The notes beneath the pieces were generated by a model. It was not told the DNA's origin, made no database searches, and worked only from the letters and a program-made list of their open reading frames with translations. 7,475 nt of DNA from Burkholderiaceae bacterium (lineage in GTDB: Bacteria > Pseudomonadota > Gammaproteobacteria > Burkholderiales > Burkholderiaceae_C), in the NCBI GenBank assembly GCA_023260355.1, contig JALQVJ010000305.1, positions 1-7,475 of the forward strand, written 5' to 3'. Position 1 is the stretch's first letter. Each line of letters starts with the position of its first letter. Positions 1 to 7,331 of this stretch are shown piece by piece. Both the position numbers and the translations under genes were made by a program.

Positions 1-3000
1 GACCGGAATGAAGGCGTAGAAATAGAGCTGGTTGTCGAACCCTTGCGAGAAATCGAATTGCATTCCGGCAAATCCGGCTACCAGCATTACCCAGGCCGCG
101 GTCACCAGAAGCAGAGTGCGCATCCATTCGGGCAGCCCGCCGGGTAGCTTCTTGTTGATGAAGTGAATCACCTGCTCTTTGATCGGTGCGGGGCCCACTG
201 TCGACGGCGGTGAGGCCGTTTGGCGCTTGGCCAGCACAGACAAGCTCTTGTTCGCCCAACGCTGCATTTTGAACCCAACATCCACCATGGCTGAACGCAT
301 GAGCTTGATGGTGTCAGGGTTGGTCGCGTTCAGCATCAACATGGCTGCCGCATTGCCGGGACGCCAGGACTTTTGACCCATTTTGCGCAGCAAGTTGCGC
401 ATATTCATGGACACATCGCCAAAGTCAATATTCACCGGACACGGTGCCAAACAACGGTGGCACACGGTGCAATGGTCTGCGACGTCCTCAAACTCTTCCC
501 AATGCGCGATCGAAATACCACGGCGGGTTTGCTCTTCGTACAGGAAAGCCTCAACCAGCAAAGAGGTGGCCAAAATTTTGTTGCGAGGGCTGTAGAGCAT
601 ATTGGCGCGCGGCACATGCGTGCTGCACTCTGGTTTGCACTTGCCGCAACGCAAGCAGTTCTTCACGCTATCTGCAATCGCACCGATATCGGACTGCTGC
701 ATGATGATGGACTCGTGCCCCATCAACCCGAAACTCGGGGTGTAGGCCGCCGTCAAATCGCTGGCAAAAACCGATTCCTCGTGACTCCCTAGGGCGCTGG
801 CTTGGCGCAACAACTTGCCCCGGTTGAAGTGCCCTTTGGGATCGATTTTGGCTTTGTATGCGGCAAACGGCGCCAACTCATCGTCGCTTAAAAACTGGAG
901 CTTGGTGATGCCAATGCCGTGCTCGCCGGAGATCACACCATCCAAGCTGCGCGCGAGCGCCATGATTCGACCCACCGCCTCATGTGCGGTTTGGAGCATG
1001 TTGTAGTCGTCGCTGTTGACTGGGATGTTGGTGTGCACGTTGCCGTCACCCGCATGCATGTGCAATGCCACCCAAACCCGCCCTTTGAGCACCGCCTGGT
1101 GAATGCGATCCAATGCCTCGAGGATGGGCGCAAACGCCGCACCCGAGAAAACATCGTGCAGCGGTTGGCGCACCTGCACCTTCCAACTTGCTCTCAAGCT
1201 GTGGTCTTGCAAACGCGGGAAGTATTGATCGAAGTCTTGCGCCCACAATTGCCACTGGCCGCGCACAGACTGAATGATGTCCAGAGCCTGGGCGACACGA
1301 TCTTCAAGCCACTCTTGGTGATCCAAATCAGGCAACTCACCGCGCGTCTCGACTTGCAGGGCGCCACCACGGAGGTAGGCTTCCAACTCATCAAGGAGTG
1401 CGAGCTTGTTGCGCAACGACAAATCAATATTGATGCGCTCAATGCCCTCGGTGTACTCGCCCATGCGCTCCAAGGGGATCACCACGTCCTCGTTGATCTT
1501 GAAGGCGTTGGTGTGCTTGGAAATCGCCGCTGTGCGCTTGCGATCCAACCAGAACTTCTTGCGCGCGGCATCCGAAATCGCGACAAAACCTTCGCCATGG
1601 CGCGTGTTGGCCATGCGCACGACTTCTGAGGTGGCCGCCGCCACAGCGTCGGCATCGTCGCCAACGATATCGCCGATCAGCACCATCTTGGGCAAGCCCC
1701 CACCCCCTCGCTTGCTCTTGGTGGCATAGCCGACCGCTTTGAGGTAACGGTCATCCAAGTGCTCCAAGCCCGCCAGCATGGTTCCCGTGCGCTGCTGCTC
1801 TGCAAACATGAAGTCTTTGATTTCGACGATGCTTGGCACCGCATCCTTGGGGTTACCAAAGAACTCCAAACACACTGTTCGCGTGTGCTCAGGCATGCGA
1901 TGGACAATCCAGCGCGCGCTGGTGATCAAGCCATCACAGCCCTCTTTTTGAACGCCTGGTAGACCGGCTAAAAATTTGTCGGTCACGTCTTTGCCCAAGC
2001 CCGCCTTGCGAAAGACCTTGCCTTCGATGCGCAACGTCTCCTCACGCAGCAAGGTCTTGCCATCGGCTTTGAAATACTTCAAAGCAAAAGTGACCATGGG
2101 CGCATCGTGGATCTTGCCCAAGTTGTGGTCCAAACGCGTGACTTCGAGCCACTCAGCGTTGGGCGTCACCATGCGCCAGCTGGCCAAGTTGTCCAGGGCA
2201 GTGCCCCACATGACCGCCTTTTTGCCGCCTGCGTTCATGGCAATGTTGCCGCCGACGCAGCTGGCCTCGGCTGAGGTGGGGTCCACTGCAAAAACAAAGC
2301 CTGCTGCTTCGGCAGTATTGGCTACGCGTTGCGTCACCACGCCCGCCTCGGTCCAAATCGTCGGCACCGGCTCGCTGCACCCCGGCAGCTGAACCATCTC
2401 AACGCCGCTCATCGCCTCCAGCTTTTCGGTATTGATGACCACCGACTTCCAAGTCAGGGGAATCGCCCCACCGGTGTAGCCCGTGCCACCTCCGCGGGGG
2501 ATGATGGTCAGCCCAAGTTCGATGCTGGCTTTGACCAAGGCTGCCATTTCGGCCTCGGTGTCAGGCGTCAGCACAACAAATGGGTACTCCACGCGCCAGT
2601 CGGTGGCATCGGTGACGTGGGACACGCGGGACAAGCCATCGAACTTGATGTTATCCTTGCGGGTGTGCCGCCCCAATACCCGCTTGGCCTTGTGGCGCAA
2701 TTTCGCCAAGGCGTTGAATTGGTCATCAAACCGTTGGATCAGAGCGCTCGCAGCGACCGACAACTCAGCCACCAACGCGTCACGCTGCGCGTCCTCGCTG
2801 GGCTTTCGGCGTTTGTCAATTTCAGACATGCGGTGATGCAGTGCCTGCACCAACATCGCACGCCGCTTGGGGTTTTTCAGCAAATCGTCTTGCAAAAACG
2901 GGTTCCGCTGGACCACCCACACATCGCCAAGCACCTCATACAGCATCCGCGCTGAACGCCCAGTTCGGCGCTCTTGTCGCAACTGATCGAGCACCTCCCA

Positions 3001-3132
3001 AGCGCGCTCGCCCAACAACCGGATCACGATCTCGCGGTCCGACAGCGAGGTGTAGTTGTACGGAATCTCTCTCAAACGAGGGGCAGCGTGTTCGGCAACA
3101 GCTAACAATTCGGGCGGCAACGGTGCGTTCAT
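1..3132 (-). CDS. FAD-linked oxidase / 4Fe-4S fusion oxidoreductase (D-2-hydroxyacid dehydrogenase type), C-terminus beyond window
   Basis: The minus-strand frame is open for 1044 codons from the ATG at 3130-3132 to the window edge, so the C-terminus is missing. Residues 1 to about 120 resemble the DUF3683 region that precedes the flavin domain in large betaproteobacterial oxidoreductases. A PCMH-type FAD-binding domain follows, with [11 protein letters not shown] (about 212-222) and [20 protein letters not shown] (284-303). The FAD-oxidase C-terminal domain carries [10 protein letters not shown] (691-700) and GEHGIG (736-741). Two ferredoxin-type cysteine sets come next: C826, C829, C832, C836 and C888, C891, C894, C898 (the last followed by Pro), predicted to bind two 4Fe-4S clusters. 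Residues about 1006-1026 are strongly hydrophobic and could span the membrane. The order resembles a fusion of GlcD-like and GlcF/GlpC-like subunits; a cysteine-rich CCG region would be expected beyond the edge. Inferred role: oxidation of a D-2-hydroxyacid such as lactate, glycolate or 2-hydroxyglutarate, with electrons leaving through the Fe-S clusters. The substrate cannot be read from the sequence. The ATG at 3132 is the first good start, but no clear Shine-Dalgarno precedes it. Confidence 0.93.
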   Translation of the reverse strand, partial: MNAPLPPELLAVAEHAAPRLREIPYNYTSLSDREIVIRLLGERAWEVLDQLRQERRTGRSARMLYEVLGDVWVVQRNPFLQDDLLKNPKRRAMLVQALHHRMSEIDKRRKPSEDAQRDALVAELSVAASALIQRFDDQFNALAKLRHKAKRVLGRHTRKDNIKFDGLSRVSHVTDATDWRVEYPFVVLTPDTEAEMAALVKASIELGLTIIPRGGGTGYTGGAIPLTWKSVVINTEKLEAMSGVEMVQLPGCSEPVPTIWTEAGVVTQRVANTAEAAGFVFAVDPTSAEASCVGGNIAMNAGGKKAVMWGTALDNLASWRMVTPNAEWLEVTRLDHNLGKIHDAPMVTFALKYFKADGKTLLREETLRIEGKVFRKAGLGKDVTDKFLAGLPGVQKEGCDGLITSARWIVHRMPEHTRTVCLEFFGNPKDAVPSIVEIKDFMFAEQQRTGTMLAGLEHLDDRYLKAVGYATKSKRGGGGLPKMVLIGDIVGDDADAVAAATSEVVRMANTRHGEGFVAISDAARKKFWLDRKRTAAISKHTNAFKINEDVVIPLERMGEYTEGIERINIDLSLRNKLALLDELEAYLRGGALQVETRGELPDLDHQEWLEDRVAQALDIIQSVRGQWQLWAQDFDQYFPRLQDHSLRASWKVQVRQPLHDVFSGAAFAPILEALDRIHQAVLKGRVWVALHMHAGDGNVHTNIPVNSDDYNMLQTAHEAVGRIMALARSLDGVISGEHGIGITKLQFLSDDELAPFAAYKAKIDPKGHFNRGKLLRQASALGSHEESVFASDLTAAYTPSFGLMGHESIIMQQSDIGAIADSVKNCLRCGKCKPECSTHVPRANMLYSPRNKILATSLLVEAFLYEEQTRRGISIAHWEEFEDVADHCTVCHRCLAPCPVNIDFGDVSMNMRNLLRKMGQKSWRPGNAAAMLMLNATNPDTIKLMRSAMVDVGFKMQRWANKSLSVLAKRQTASPPSTVGPAPIKEQVIHFINKKLPGGLPEWMRTLLLVTAAWVMLVAGFAGMQFDFSQGFDNQLYFYAFIPV

Positions 3133-3150
3133 GAGCGACTTTGGATGGCT

Positions 3151-3165
3151 AGGGCTACGCGCCCT
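3151..3165 (-). other. Small inverted repeat in the leader of the oxidoreductase gene
   Basis: AGGGC (3151-3155) and GCCCT (3161-3165) form a perfect 5-base inverted repeat around a 5-base loop. It lies about 18 bases upstream of the oxidoreductase start codon, within the leader that would be made from the candidate promoter at 3176-3184. It could be a weak mRNA hairpin or half-sites for a regulator. The stem is short and may be chance. Confidence 0.2.
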
Positions 3166-3175
3166 GATGCCCTCA

Positions 3176-3184
3176 ATTATCGCA
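3176..3184 (-). promoter_or_regulatory. Candidate extended -10 promoter for the FAD/Fe-S oxidoreductase
   Basis: Read on the minus strand this is TGCGATAAT: an extended -10 (TGn) followed by GATAAT, which matches TATAAT at five of six positions. Transcription would start near 3169 and give a leader of about 37 bases before the ATG at 3132. No convincing -35 box lies 16-18 bases upstream, which is tolerated when the TG extension is present. The upstream membrane-protein gene is on the same strand, so the oxidoreductase could also be reached by read-through from it. Confidence 0.35.
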
Positions 3185-3273
3185 GTGCAGCAGAGACCTT
3201 TTCTGAGAGCGTGAATCTGCGGCTACACGGGGTTACAACTGGGCCAATCGCCTCCGGGCAGCTCAGCCCAACT

Positions 3274-3543
3274 TCAGTTGCGACCCGATTTTGCCCAGCG
3301 CCAGGCCAGTGTCGCCTGCACCAGGACCAGCGCGGCATAAGTCAACATCGCGCCGTCTCGCCCAAGTAACCACAAACCCGCAAGCAAAACCACGACCCCT
3401 GCCAGAAACAGCCCGCCCCACATCTTGAGCGCGCTGGGCCTGCGAACACGGCGGTACTTGAGCGAGAGGACCAACATCGCAGACAGCCCAGCCGCCGGCA
3501 TCACAAAGTTGAGCAGGTGCCAAATGAATGCGATGCTGTTCAT
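3274..3543 (-). CDS. Small inner-membrane protein of unknown function (89 aa)
   Basis: I do not recognise a characterised family. The protein is mostly hydrophobic, with three likely membrane segments at roughly residues 3-28, 42-60 and 64-80. Basic patches (KYRRVRRPSALK, about 29-40, and a final KSGRN) follow the first segment and close the protein; by the positive-inside rule these stretches would face the cytoplasm. I chose the ATG at 3541-3543 because GGGGA (3553-3557 on this strand) sits 9 bases upstream and because the protein then begins directly with a hydrophobic helix. A GTG at 3583-3585 would add 14 polar residues and run almost to the hemA start. The gene is divergent from hemA (73-base gap) and ends 141 bases before the oxidoreductase on the same strand, so the two may share transcription. 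The conserved-looking layout suggests a real gene, but no function can be assigned. Confidence 0.72.
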   Translation of the reverse strand: MNSIAFIWHLLNFVMPAAGLSAMLVLSLKYRRVRRPSALKMWGGLFLAGVVVLLAGLWLLGRDGAMLTYAALVLVQATLAWRWAKSGRN

Positions 3544-3601
3544 GAATAGACGTCCCCGAGGAGTAAGCAAAGCAGAGTGTCGCACGAGTGAGACGCCAAA
3601 A

Positions 3602-3607
3602 TTTTAT
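3602..3607 (-). promoter_or_regulatory. Possible -10 box for the small membrane protein gene
   Basis: On the minus strand this reads TATAAA, a five-of-six match to TATAAT. It overlaps the plus-strand TATAAT of hemA because the AT-rich block at 3598-3610 is nearly self-complementary. Transcription would begin near 3595 and give a leader of about 50 bases. No good -35 is visible, since the upstream sequence lies inside the hemA start region. This is weak evidence. Confidence 0.25.
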
Positions 3608-3610
3608 AAT
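3605..3610 (+). promoter_or_regulatory. Consensus -10 box (TATAAT) immediately before hemA
   Basis: A perfect TATAAT ends only six bases before the hemA ATG at 3617. The usual distance from -10 to start site would place transcription initiation at or within a base or two of the A of the ATG. No recognisable -35 (TTGACA-like) lies 16-18 bases upstream (around 3581-3588). There is also no Shine-Dalgarno sequence in front of hemA. Both facts fit a leaderless hemA message, although a promoter further upstream cannot be excluded. Confidence 0.5.
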
Positions 3611-3616
3611 CTGGCA

Positions 3617-4891
3617 ATGTCAGTCTGGGCCCTAGGAATCAACCACGAAACCGCACCTTTGGATTTGCGGGGACGCTTTGCATTTGCGATTGACCAAGTT
3701 CCGCCCACGCTGCAGCAACTCAAGGCCAGCCTTAGAGGGCCCACAGAGGTCGCTCTGCTGTCGACATGCAACCGCACTGAGATTTATTGCGCAGCCGAAC
3801 AAGCCGCAGTCGATGCCACGCTAGAGTGGTTGGCGCAAACGGGTGGCGTGAGTTCGCAAACACTCACCCAGCACGCGTACATGCTGACCGATGAACAGGT
3901 GGCACGCCACGCATTTCGGGTCGCCAGTGGCCTGGACTCCATGGTTTTGGGCGAGCCACAAATTTTGGGCCAGCTCAAAGACGCCGTGCGGGCCGCCCAG
4001 GACGCGGGGGCGCTTGGCACCACCCTTCACCAGATGTTTCAGCGCAGCTTTGCTGTGGCCAAAGAGGTGCGCACCACCACCGAAATTGGTGCGCATTCCA
4101 TCAGCATGAGCGCCGCAGCCGTGCGCTTGGCGGGGCAACTTTTTGAAAACCTGAACGACATCCACGTGCTGTTTGTCGGCGCTGGGGAAATGATCGAACT
4201 GGCCGCCGCCCACTTCAGCGCCAAGCAACCCAAAACCATGGCCATCGCCAATCGCACCGTGGCACGCGGGGAAAAGCTGGCCGCTCAAATTGGTGCGAAA
4301 ACCCTGCGTCTGGCTGAGATCCCCGACCACTTGCACGAATATGACGCCGTGGTGTCGTGCACGGCCAGTACCCTGCCCATCATTGGGCTGGGCGCTGTCG
4401 AGCGGGCCCTCAAACGGCGCAAACACCGGCCCATGTTCATGGTCGACTTGGCGGTGCCTCGGGACATCGAACCCGAAGTGAAAGACCTCTCAGACGTCTT
4501 CCTTTACACCGTTGATGACTTGGCTCAAGTCGTAAAAACAGGCAAAGACCAGCGCCAAGCAGCCGTGGTGCAAGCCGAGGCCATCATCGACGCCGGCGTG
4601 CGTCAGTTCATGAATTGGATGGGACAACGCCACAGCGTCCCGTTGATTCAGCACCTGCACACCCAAGCAGCACAGTGGCAGGCAGCCGAATTGGAAAAAG
4701 CCCAGCGCCGCCTGGCCAAGGGCGAGCCTGTGGACCAAGTGATGCAACTGCTGGCTCAAGGCTTGACCCAAAAAATGTTGCATCCTGCCCTGTCAGCTCT
4801 TCACAAGGGCGACCCTGCGCAACGCGAGCAAACCGCGATCACGCTGGCACACCTGTTTGACGCGCCCAGACGCGACCCCGGCGAGATCTAG
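3617..4891 (+). CDS. hemA: Glutamyl-tRNA reductase
   Basis: HemA uses NADPH to reduce the glutamate carried on tRNA-Glu to glutamate-1-semialdehyde, the first committed step of C5-pathway haem synthesis in the cytoplasm. The 424-residue product has the usual family length. It opens with [14 protein letters not shown], the typical N-terminus. The catalytic cysteine is C51 in [11 protein letters not shown], followed by [18 protein letters not shown] (104-121). The NADPH domain shows FVGAGEM (186-192) and ANRT (211-214), then [13 protein letters not shown] (274-286). The C-terminal part (about 315-415) is the helical dimerisation domain. The frame is open upstream to 3425, but the extra residues would overlap the divergent membrane-protein gene and do not look like HemA, so I place the start at 3617. 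No Shine-Dalgarno is present; a consensus -10 ends six bases upstream. An 80-base gap separates it from prfA, the classical hemA-prfA-prmC order. Confidence 0.97.
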   Translation: MSVWALGINHETAPLDLRGRFAFAIDQVPPTLQQLKASLRGPTEVALLSTCNRTEIYCAAEQAAVDATLEWLAQTGGVSSQTLTQHAYMLTDEQVARHAFRVASGLDSMVLGEPQILGQLKDAVRAAQDAGALGTTLHQMFQRSFAVAKEVRTTTEIGAHSISMSAAAVRLAGQLFENLNDIHVLFVGAGEMIELAAAHFSAKQPKTMAIANRTVARGEKLAAQIGAKTLRLAEIPDHLHEYDAVVSCTASTLPIIGLGAVERALKRRKHRPMFMVDLAVPRDIEPEVKDLSDVFLYTVDDLAQVVKTGKDQRQAAVVQAEAIIDAGVRQFMNWMGQRHSVPLIQHLHTQAAQWQAAELEKAQRRLAKGEPVDQVMQLLAQGLTQKMLHPALSALHKGDPAQREQTAITLAHLFDAPRRDPGEI

Positions 4892-4908
4892 CGATTCCGG
4901 ACATCAGC

Positions 4909-4926
4909 GCTGGCGCGTGCGTCAGC
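4909..4926 (+). other. GC-rich hairpin in the hemA-prfA gap
   Basis: GCTGGCG and CGTCAGC pair across the loop CGTG to give a seven-base-pair stem with one G-U wobble. It starts 18 bases after the hemA stop. No T-tract follows, so it is not a normal intrinsic terminator. It could limit read-through, stabilise the 3' end of a hemA segment after processing, or simply reflect GC-rich sequence. Confidence 0.35.
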
Positions 4927-4971
4927 CCCATGCCCTCGGCTCATTTCGGCTCGCTCTCATCGCTCGCACCC

Positions 4972-6054
4972 ATGAAACCATTCGTCAAAACCACACTGGA
5001 ACGCCAGACACTGCGCCTGCAAGAGTTGGATGCGCAACTCAGCGACGAGCATGTCACCTCCGATTTGGATCGCTACCGCCGGCTCTCCAAGGAGCACGCT
5101 GAGCTCAGTGAAGTGATCGGCTTGTATCAGCAGTACTTGCAACGAGAACGCGATCTGCAAGAGGCCCAAAGCTGGGCCAACGACCCGGAAATGGCCGAAC
5201 TCGCCGACGAGGAACAGACCCAGGCCGCTGATGACATGGTGCGCCTCAACGCGTCAATCCAGCAACTTTTGTTGCCCAAGGATCCGGACGATGAACGCAA
5301 CGCCTATGTGGAAATCAGGGCAGGCACGGGCGGTGACGAGTCTGCTCTGTTTGCGGGTGATTTGCTTCGGATGTACAGCCGCTACTGCGAAAGCGTTGGC
5401 CTTCGGGTGGAAAGCATGAGCGAGTCGCCCAGCGAGCTCGGCGGGTTCAAGGAAGTGGTGATTCGTGTCTCCGGGGCGCAAGCCTATGGTCGCTTGCGAT
5501 TCGAATCGGGCGGACACCGGGTTCAGCGCGTCCCCGCCACGGAAGCTCAGGGGCGCATCCACACCAGCGCGTGCACGGTCGCGGTGATGCCCGAACCCGA
5601 TGAAACAGCGGCAGTGGAGATCAACCCAGCGGATTTGCGAATTGATACCTACCGCGCGAGCGGTGCCGGCGGGCAGCACGTGAACAAGACTGACTCTGCT
5701 GTGCGCATCACCCACTTGCCGACCGGCATCGTGGCCGAATGCCAGGACGATCGATCACAACACCGCAACCGTGCCAAAGCCATGCAAGTGCTGGTTGCCC
5801 GCATCCAAGAGCGCGAGCGAGCCGCCCGAGAATTGAGCGAAGCGGCGACCCGCAAAGGGCTGATTGGCAGCGGTGACCGCAGCGACCGCATTCGGACCTA
5901 CAACTTTCCGCAGGGGCGCGTCACGGATCACCGCATCAACCTCACCCTCTACAAATTGGCAGCCGTGATGGAGGGTGCACTGCATGAAGTCATTCAACAG
6001 TTGCAATTGGCACGCGGTACCGAACTGCTTGCTGAATTGGAGCAGCGCGCGTGA
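4972..6054 (+). CDS. prfA: Peptide chain release factor 1
   Basis: RF1 recognises the stop codons UAA and UAG in the ribosomal A site and triggers release of the finished protein. The 360-residue length equals that of E. coli RF1. Helical N-terminal domain about 1-105; GTGGDES at 118-124 opens the central domain. The stop-codon recognition tripeptide is P188-A189-T190, which marks RF1 rather than RF2 (SPF). The peptidyl-hydrolysis loop is [15 protein letters not shown] (231-245) with Q235 as the methylated residue. The ATG at 4972 gives the family-typical opening [10 protein letters not shown]; an in-frame ATG at 4930 would add 14 residues unlike RF1. Neither start has a visible Shine-Dalgarno sequence, and the 25 bases before 4972 are pyrimidine-rich. 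The stop codon overlaps the start of prmC, whose product modifies this protein. Confidence 0.98.
   Translation: MKPFVKTTLERQTLRLQELDAQLSDEHVTSDLDRYRRLSKEHAELSEVIGLYQQYLQRERDLQEAQSWANDPEMAELADEEQTQAADDMVRLNASIQQLLLPKDPDDERNAYVEIRAGTGGDESALFAGDLLRMYSRYCESVGLRVESMSESPSELGGFKEVVIRVSGAQAYGRLRFESGGHRVQRVPATEAQGRIHTSACTVAVMPEPDETAAVEINPADLRIDTYRASGAGGQHVNKTDSAVRITHLPTGIVAECQDDRSQHRNRAKAMQVLVARIQERERAARELSEAATRKGLIGSGDRSDRIRTYNFPQGRVTDHRINLTLYKLAAVMEGALHEVIQQLQLARGTELLAELEQRA
6038..6042 (+). promoter_or_regulatory. Ribosome binding site of prmC inside prfA
   Basis: TGGAG lies 8 bases before the GTG start of prmC and inside the last codons of prfA. It supports the GTG at 6051 as the start, together with translational coupling through the GTGA overlap. 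Confidence 0.6.
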
Positions 6055-6902
6055 ACACATCACCCCACAAGCCCGCCAGCATCCAAGCCGCACTTGCCCA
6101 AGCGCAAGCAGCGGGCCTGGATCGGCTGGACGCGCAGTTGCTCATGCTGCATGCACTTGGGCAACCTCATGACCGCGCTTGGTTGTGGGCACATGACCTC
6201 GATGCGCTGACAGATGGCAACTGGGAAACCTGGGAAAGGCTTTGCCAACGCAGGCTTCACGGCGAGCCGGTTGCCTACATCGTCGGGAAGAAAGAGTTTT
6301 TTGGCCTCACCCTGTCGGTCGACCCAAGGGTACTTGTGCCTCGCCCTGACACCGAAACCCTGGTGGAGTGGGCTCTGGAGCTCTGGCCGACCACAGATCA
6401 CGCCCAAGTGGTCGACTTGGGCACCGGGAGTGGCGCTATCGCACTGGCACTGTGTCGCCACTGCCCACGCCCCGCTGAGATTCACGGCGTCGATCTCAGC
6501 CCTGGTGCGCTGGCTGTTGCTAAAGGCAATGCCGAAAGCCTTGGTTTGGCGGTGACCTGGCATCAGGGTCACTGGTGGGATGCCACCCCAGAGCGCCAAT
6601 TTGACCTGGCTGTCAGCAACCCCCCCTATATTCGGGCGCAAGATCCCCACCTCGAGGCCTTGCGTGCGGAGCCTATCGGCGCCTTGACCTCTGGCGAGGA
6701 TGGATTGAACGACATTCGAGACTTGATTGTCGGTGCCAAAAGCCATTTGAAGCCAGGCGCTTGGCTGCTGTTGGAGCATGGCTTCGATCAGTCGGCAGCC
6801 GTCGCCGACCTATTCAACCAAGCGGGTTTTGAATCGATCAGCCACAGAGAAGACCTTGCGGGTCATGTGCGCTGCACGGGTGGTCAAAATCGCGGGGCCT
6901 AA
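6051..6902 (+). CDS. prmC: Peptide chain release factor N5-glutamine methyltransferase
   Basis: PrmC (formerly HemK) transfers a methyl group from S-adenosylmethionine to the side-chain nitrogen of the GGQ glutamine of release factors; here Q235 of the neighbouring PrfA is the expected substrate. The 283-residue product has the family's usual length. An N-terminal helical substrate-binding region (about 10-85) ends in [16 protein letters not shown] (71-86). It is followed by [14 protein letters not shown] (94-107), the SAM-binding motif [14 protein letters not shown] (121-134) with the acidic motif HGVDLS (145-150), and the catalytic NPPY (190-193), which binds the glutamine. The gene starts with GTG, overlapping the prfA stop as GTGA, and has TGGAG 8 bases upstream. 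The tight overlap suggests coupled translation. The old name HemK came from its position beside hemA, not from a haem function. Confidence 0.97.
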   Translation: MNTSPHKPASIQAALAQAQAAGLDRLDAQLLMLHALGQPHDRAWLWAHDLDALTDGNWETWERLCQRRLHGEPVAYIVGKKEFFGLTLSVDPRVLVPRPDTETLVEWALELWPTTDHAQVVDLGTGSGAIALALCRHCPRPAEIHGVDLSPGALAVAKGNAESLGLAVTWHQGHWWDATPERQFDLAVSNPPYIRAQDPHLEALRAEPIGALTSGEDGLNDIRDLIVGAKSHLKPGAWLLLEHGFDQSAAVADLFNQAGFESISHREDLAGHVRCTGGQNRGA

Positions 6903-6908
6903 AGGCGG

Positions 6909-6914
6909 GATAAT
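6909..6914 (+). promoter_or_regulatory. Weak candidate -10 box upstream of grxD
   Basis: GATAAT matches TATAAT at five of six bases and lies just after the prmC stop, which would start transcription near 6921 and give a leader of about 26 bases. No good -35 exists at normal spacing; the nearest TTGACA-like string (TGGTCA, 6881-6886) is 22 bases away, which is too far. grxD may simply be co-transcribed with prmC. Confidence 0.25.
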
Positions 6915-6935
6915 CCTGTTATTGACCTATTTTTT

Positions 6936-6940
6936 GGGAG
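6936..6940 (+). promoter_or_regulatory. Ribosome binding site of grxD
   Basis: GGGAG ends six bases before the ATG at 6947. It is the clearest Shine-Dalgarno sequence in the window and fixes the start of grxD. It contrasts with hemA and prfA, which have none visible. Confidence 0.7.
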
Positions 6941-6946
6941 TACCTC

Positions 6947-7264
6947 ATGGACAGCATTCAACAAGATATTGACCAACTCGTGAAATCGCACGACATCGTG
7001 CTTTTCATGAAGGGATCTGCCAGCTTCCCCATGTGCGGCTTCTCTGGCCGCGCGATCCAGATCCTGAAAGCTTGTGGCGTTGACACAAAGACACTGAAAA
7101 CCATCAACGTTTTGGAAGATGACGGCATTCGCCAAGGCATCAAGGAGTACAGCCAGTGGCCAACCATCCCACAGCTGTACGTCAAAGGCGAGTTTGTCGG
7201 CGGCTCTGACATCATGATGGAAATGTATGAGTCTGGTGAGCTGCAACAGGTGATCAACGGCTGA
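6947..7264 (+). CDS. grxD: Monothiol glutaredoxin, CGFS type (Grx4 family)
   Basis: CGFS glutaredoxins bind a 2Fe-2S cluster between two monomers using the active-site cysteine and glutathione, and pass clusters to target proteins, often with a BolA partner. The 105-residue product has one glutaredoxin domain. FMKGS (20-24) contains the conserved lysine, the active site is C30-G31-F32-S33 within [26 protein letters not shown] (71-86) carries the cis-proline TIP turn, and [15 protein letters not shown] (87-101) is the typical C-terminal helix. It lacks the charged C-terminal tail of E. coli GrxD (about 115 residues) but is complete for the domain. It lies 44 bases after prmC on the same strand with a good Shine-Dalgarno sequence, and ends just before a strong terminator, so it is probably the last gene of the hemA-prfA-prmC-grxD cluster. 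Confidence 0.97.
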   Translation: MDSIQQDIDQLVKSHDIVLFMKGSASFPMCGFSGRAIQILKACGVDTKTLKTINVLEDDGIRQGIKEYSQWPTIPQLYVKGEFVGGSDIMMEMYESGELQQVING

Positions 7265-7290
7265 TCAACCCGCCTCGATCAGGTTGACGC

Positions 7291-7319
7291 AAAAAAACCG
7301 CCCTCGGGCGGTTTTTTTT
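7291..7319. terminator. Bidirectional intrinsic terminator between grxD and proS
   Basis: Seven A (7291-7297) are followed by CCGCC (7298-7302), a CTCG loop (7303-7306), GGCGG (7307-7311) and eight T (7312-7319). The outer C-G pair of the loop can extend the stem to six pairs, and the A and T tracts can also pair. On the plus strand it lies 26 bases after the grxD stop; on the minus strand the same element lies 12 bases after the proS stop, with the A-tract read as U. It therefore serves both converging transcripts. Confidence 0.92.
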
Positions 7320-7331
7320 AGGGGGTACTGC

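Noticed and set aside
919..1629. Plus-strand open frame of 236 codons
   Set aside because: It lies wholly inside the minus-strand oxidoreductase, which shows recognisable FAD-oxidase motifs here (for example [10 protein letters not shown]). The plus-strand product resembles no family and is an antisense shadow.
2329..2955. Plus-strand open frame of 208 codons
   Set aside because: It is antisense to the FAD-binding domain containing [11 protein letters not shown]. Its His- and Gln-rich composition is what reverse reading of GC-rich codons produces.
3256..3269. GGGC/GCCC inverted repeat near the end of the small membrane protein gene
   Set aside because: The stem has only four pairs and there is no T-tract on either strand, so it does not make a terminator.
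3595..3615. GCCA...TGGC inverted repeat flanking the hemA -10 box
   Set aside because: The matching arms are only four bases long and the interior does not continue the symmetry; it is not enough to call an operator.
3425..3616. 64-codon upstream extension of hemA
   Set aside because: The extra residues do not resemble HemA N-termini, overlap the divergent membrane-protein gene, and would place the typical [10 protein letters not shown] opening deep inside the protein.
3821..4426. Minus-strand open frame of 201 codons inside hemA
   Set aside because: It is antisense to the catalytic and NADPH-binding parts of HemA, with no ribosome binding site or family resemblance.
6060..6779. Minus-strand open frame of 239 codons inside prmC
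   Set aside because: It covers the PrmC SAM-binding and NPPY motifs in reverse. It is a shadow frame.
7261..7287. Short inverted repeats CTGATC/GATCAG and TCAACC/GGTTGA after grxD
   Set aside because: The two pairings compete and neither has a T-tract. The clear terminator is the hairpin at 7291-7319 just downstream.
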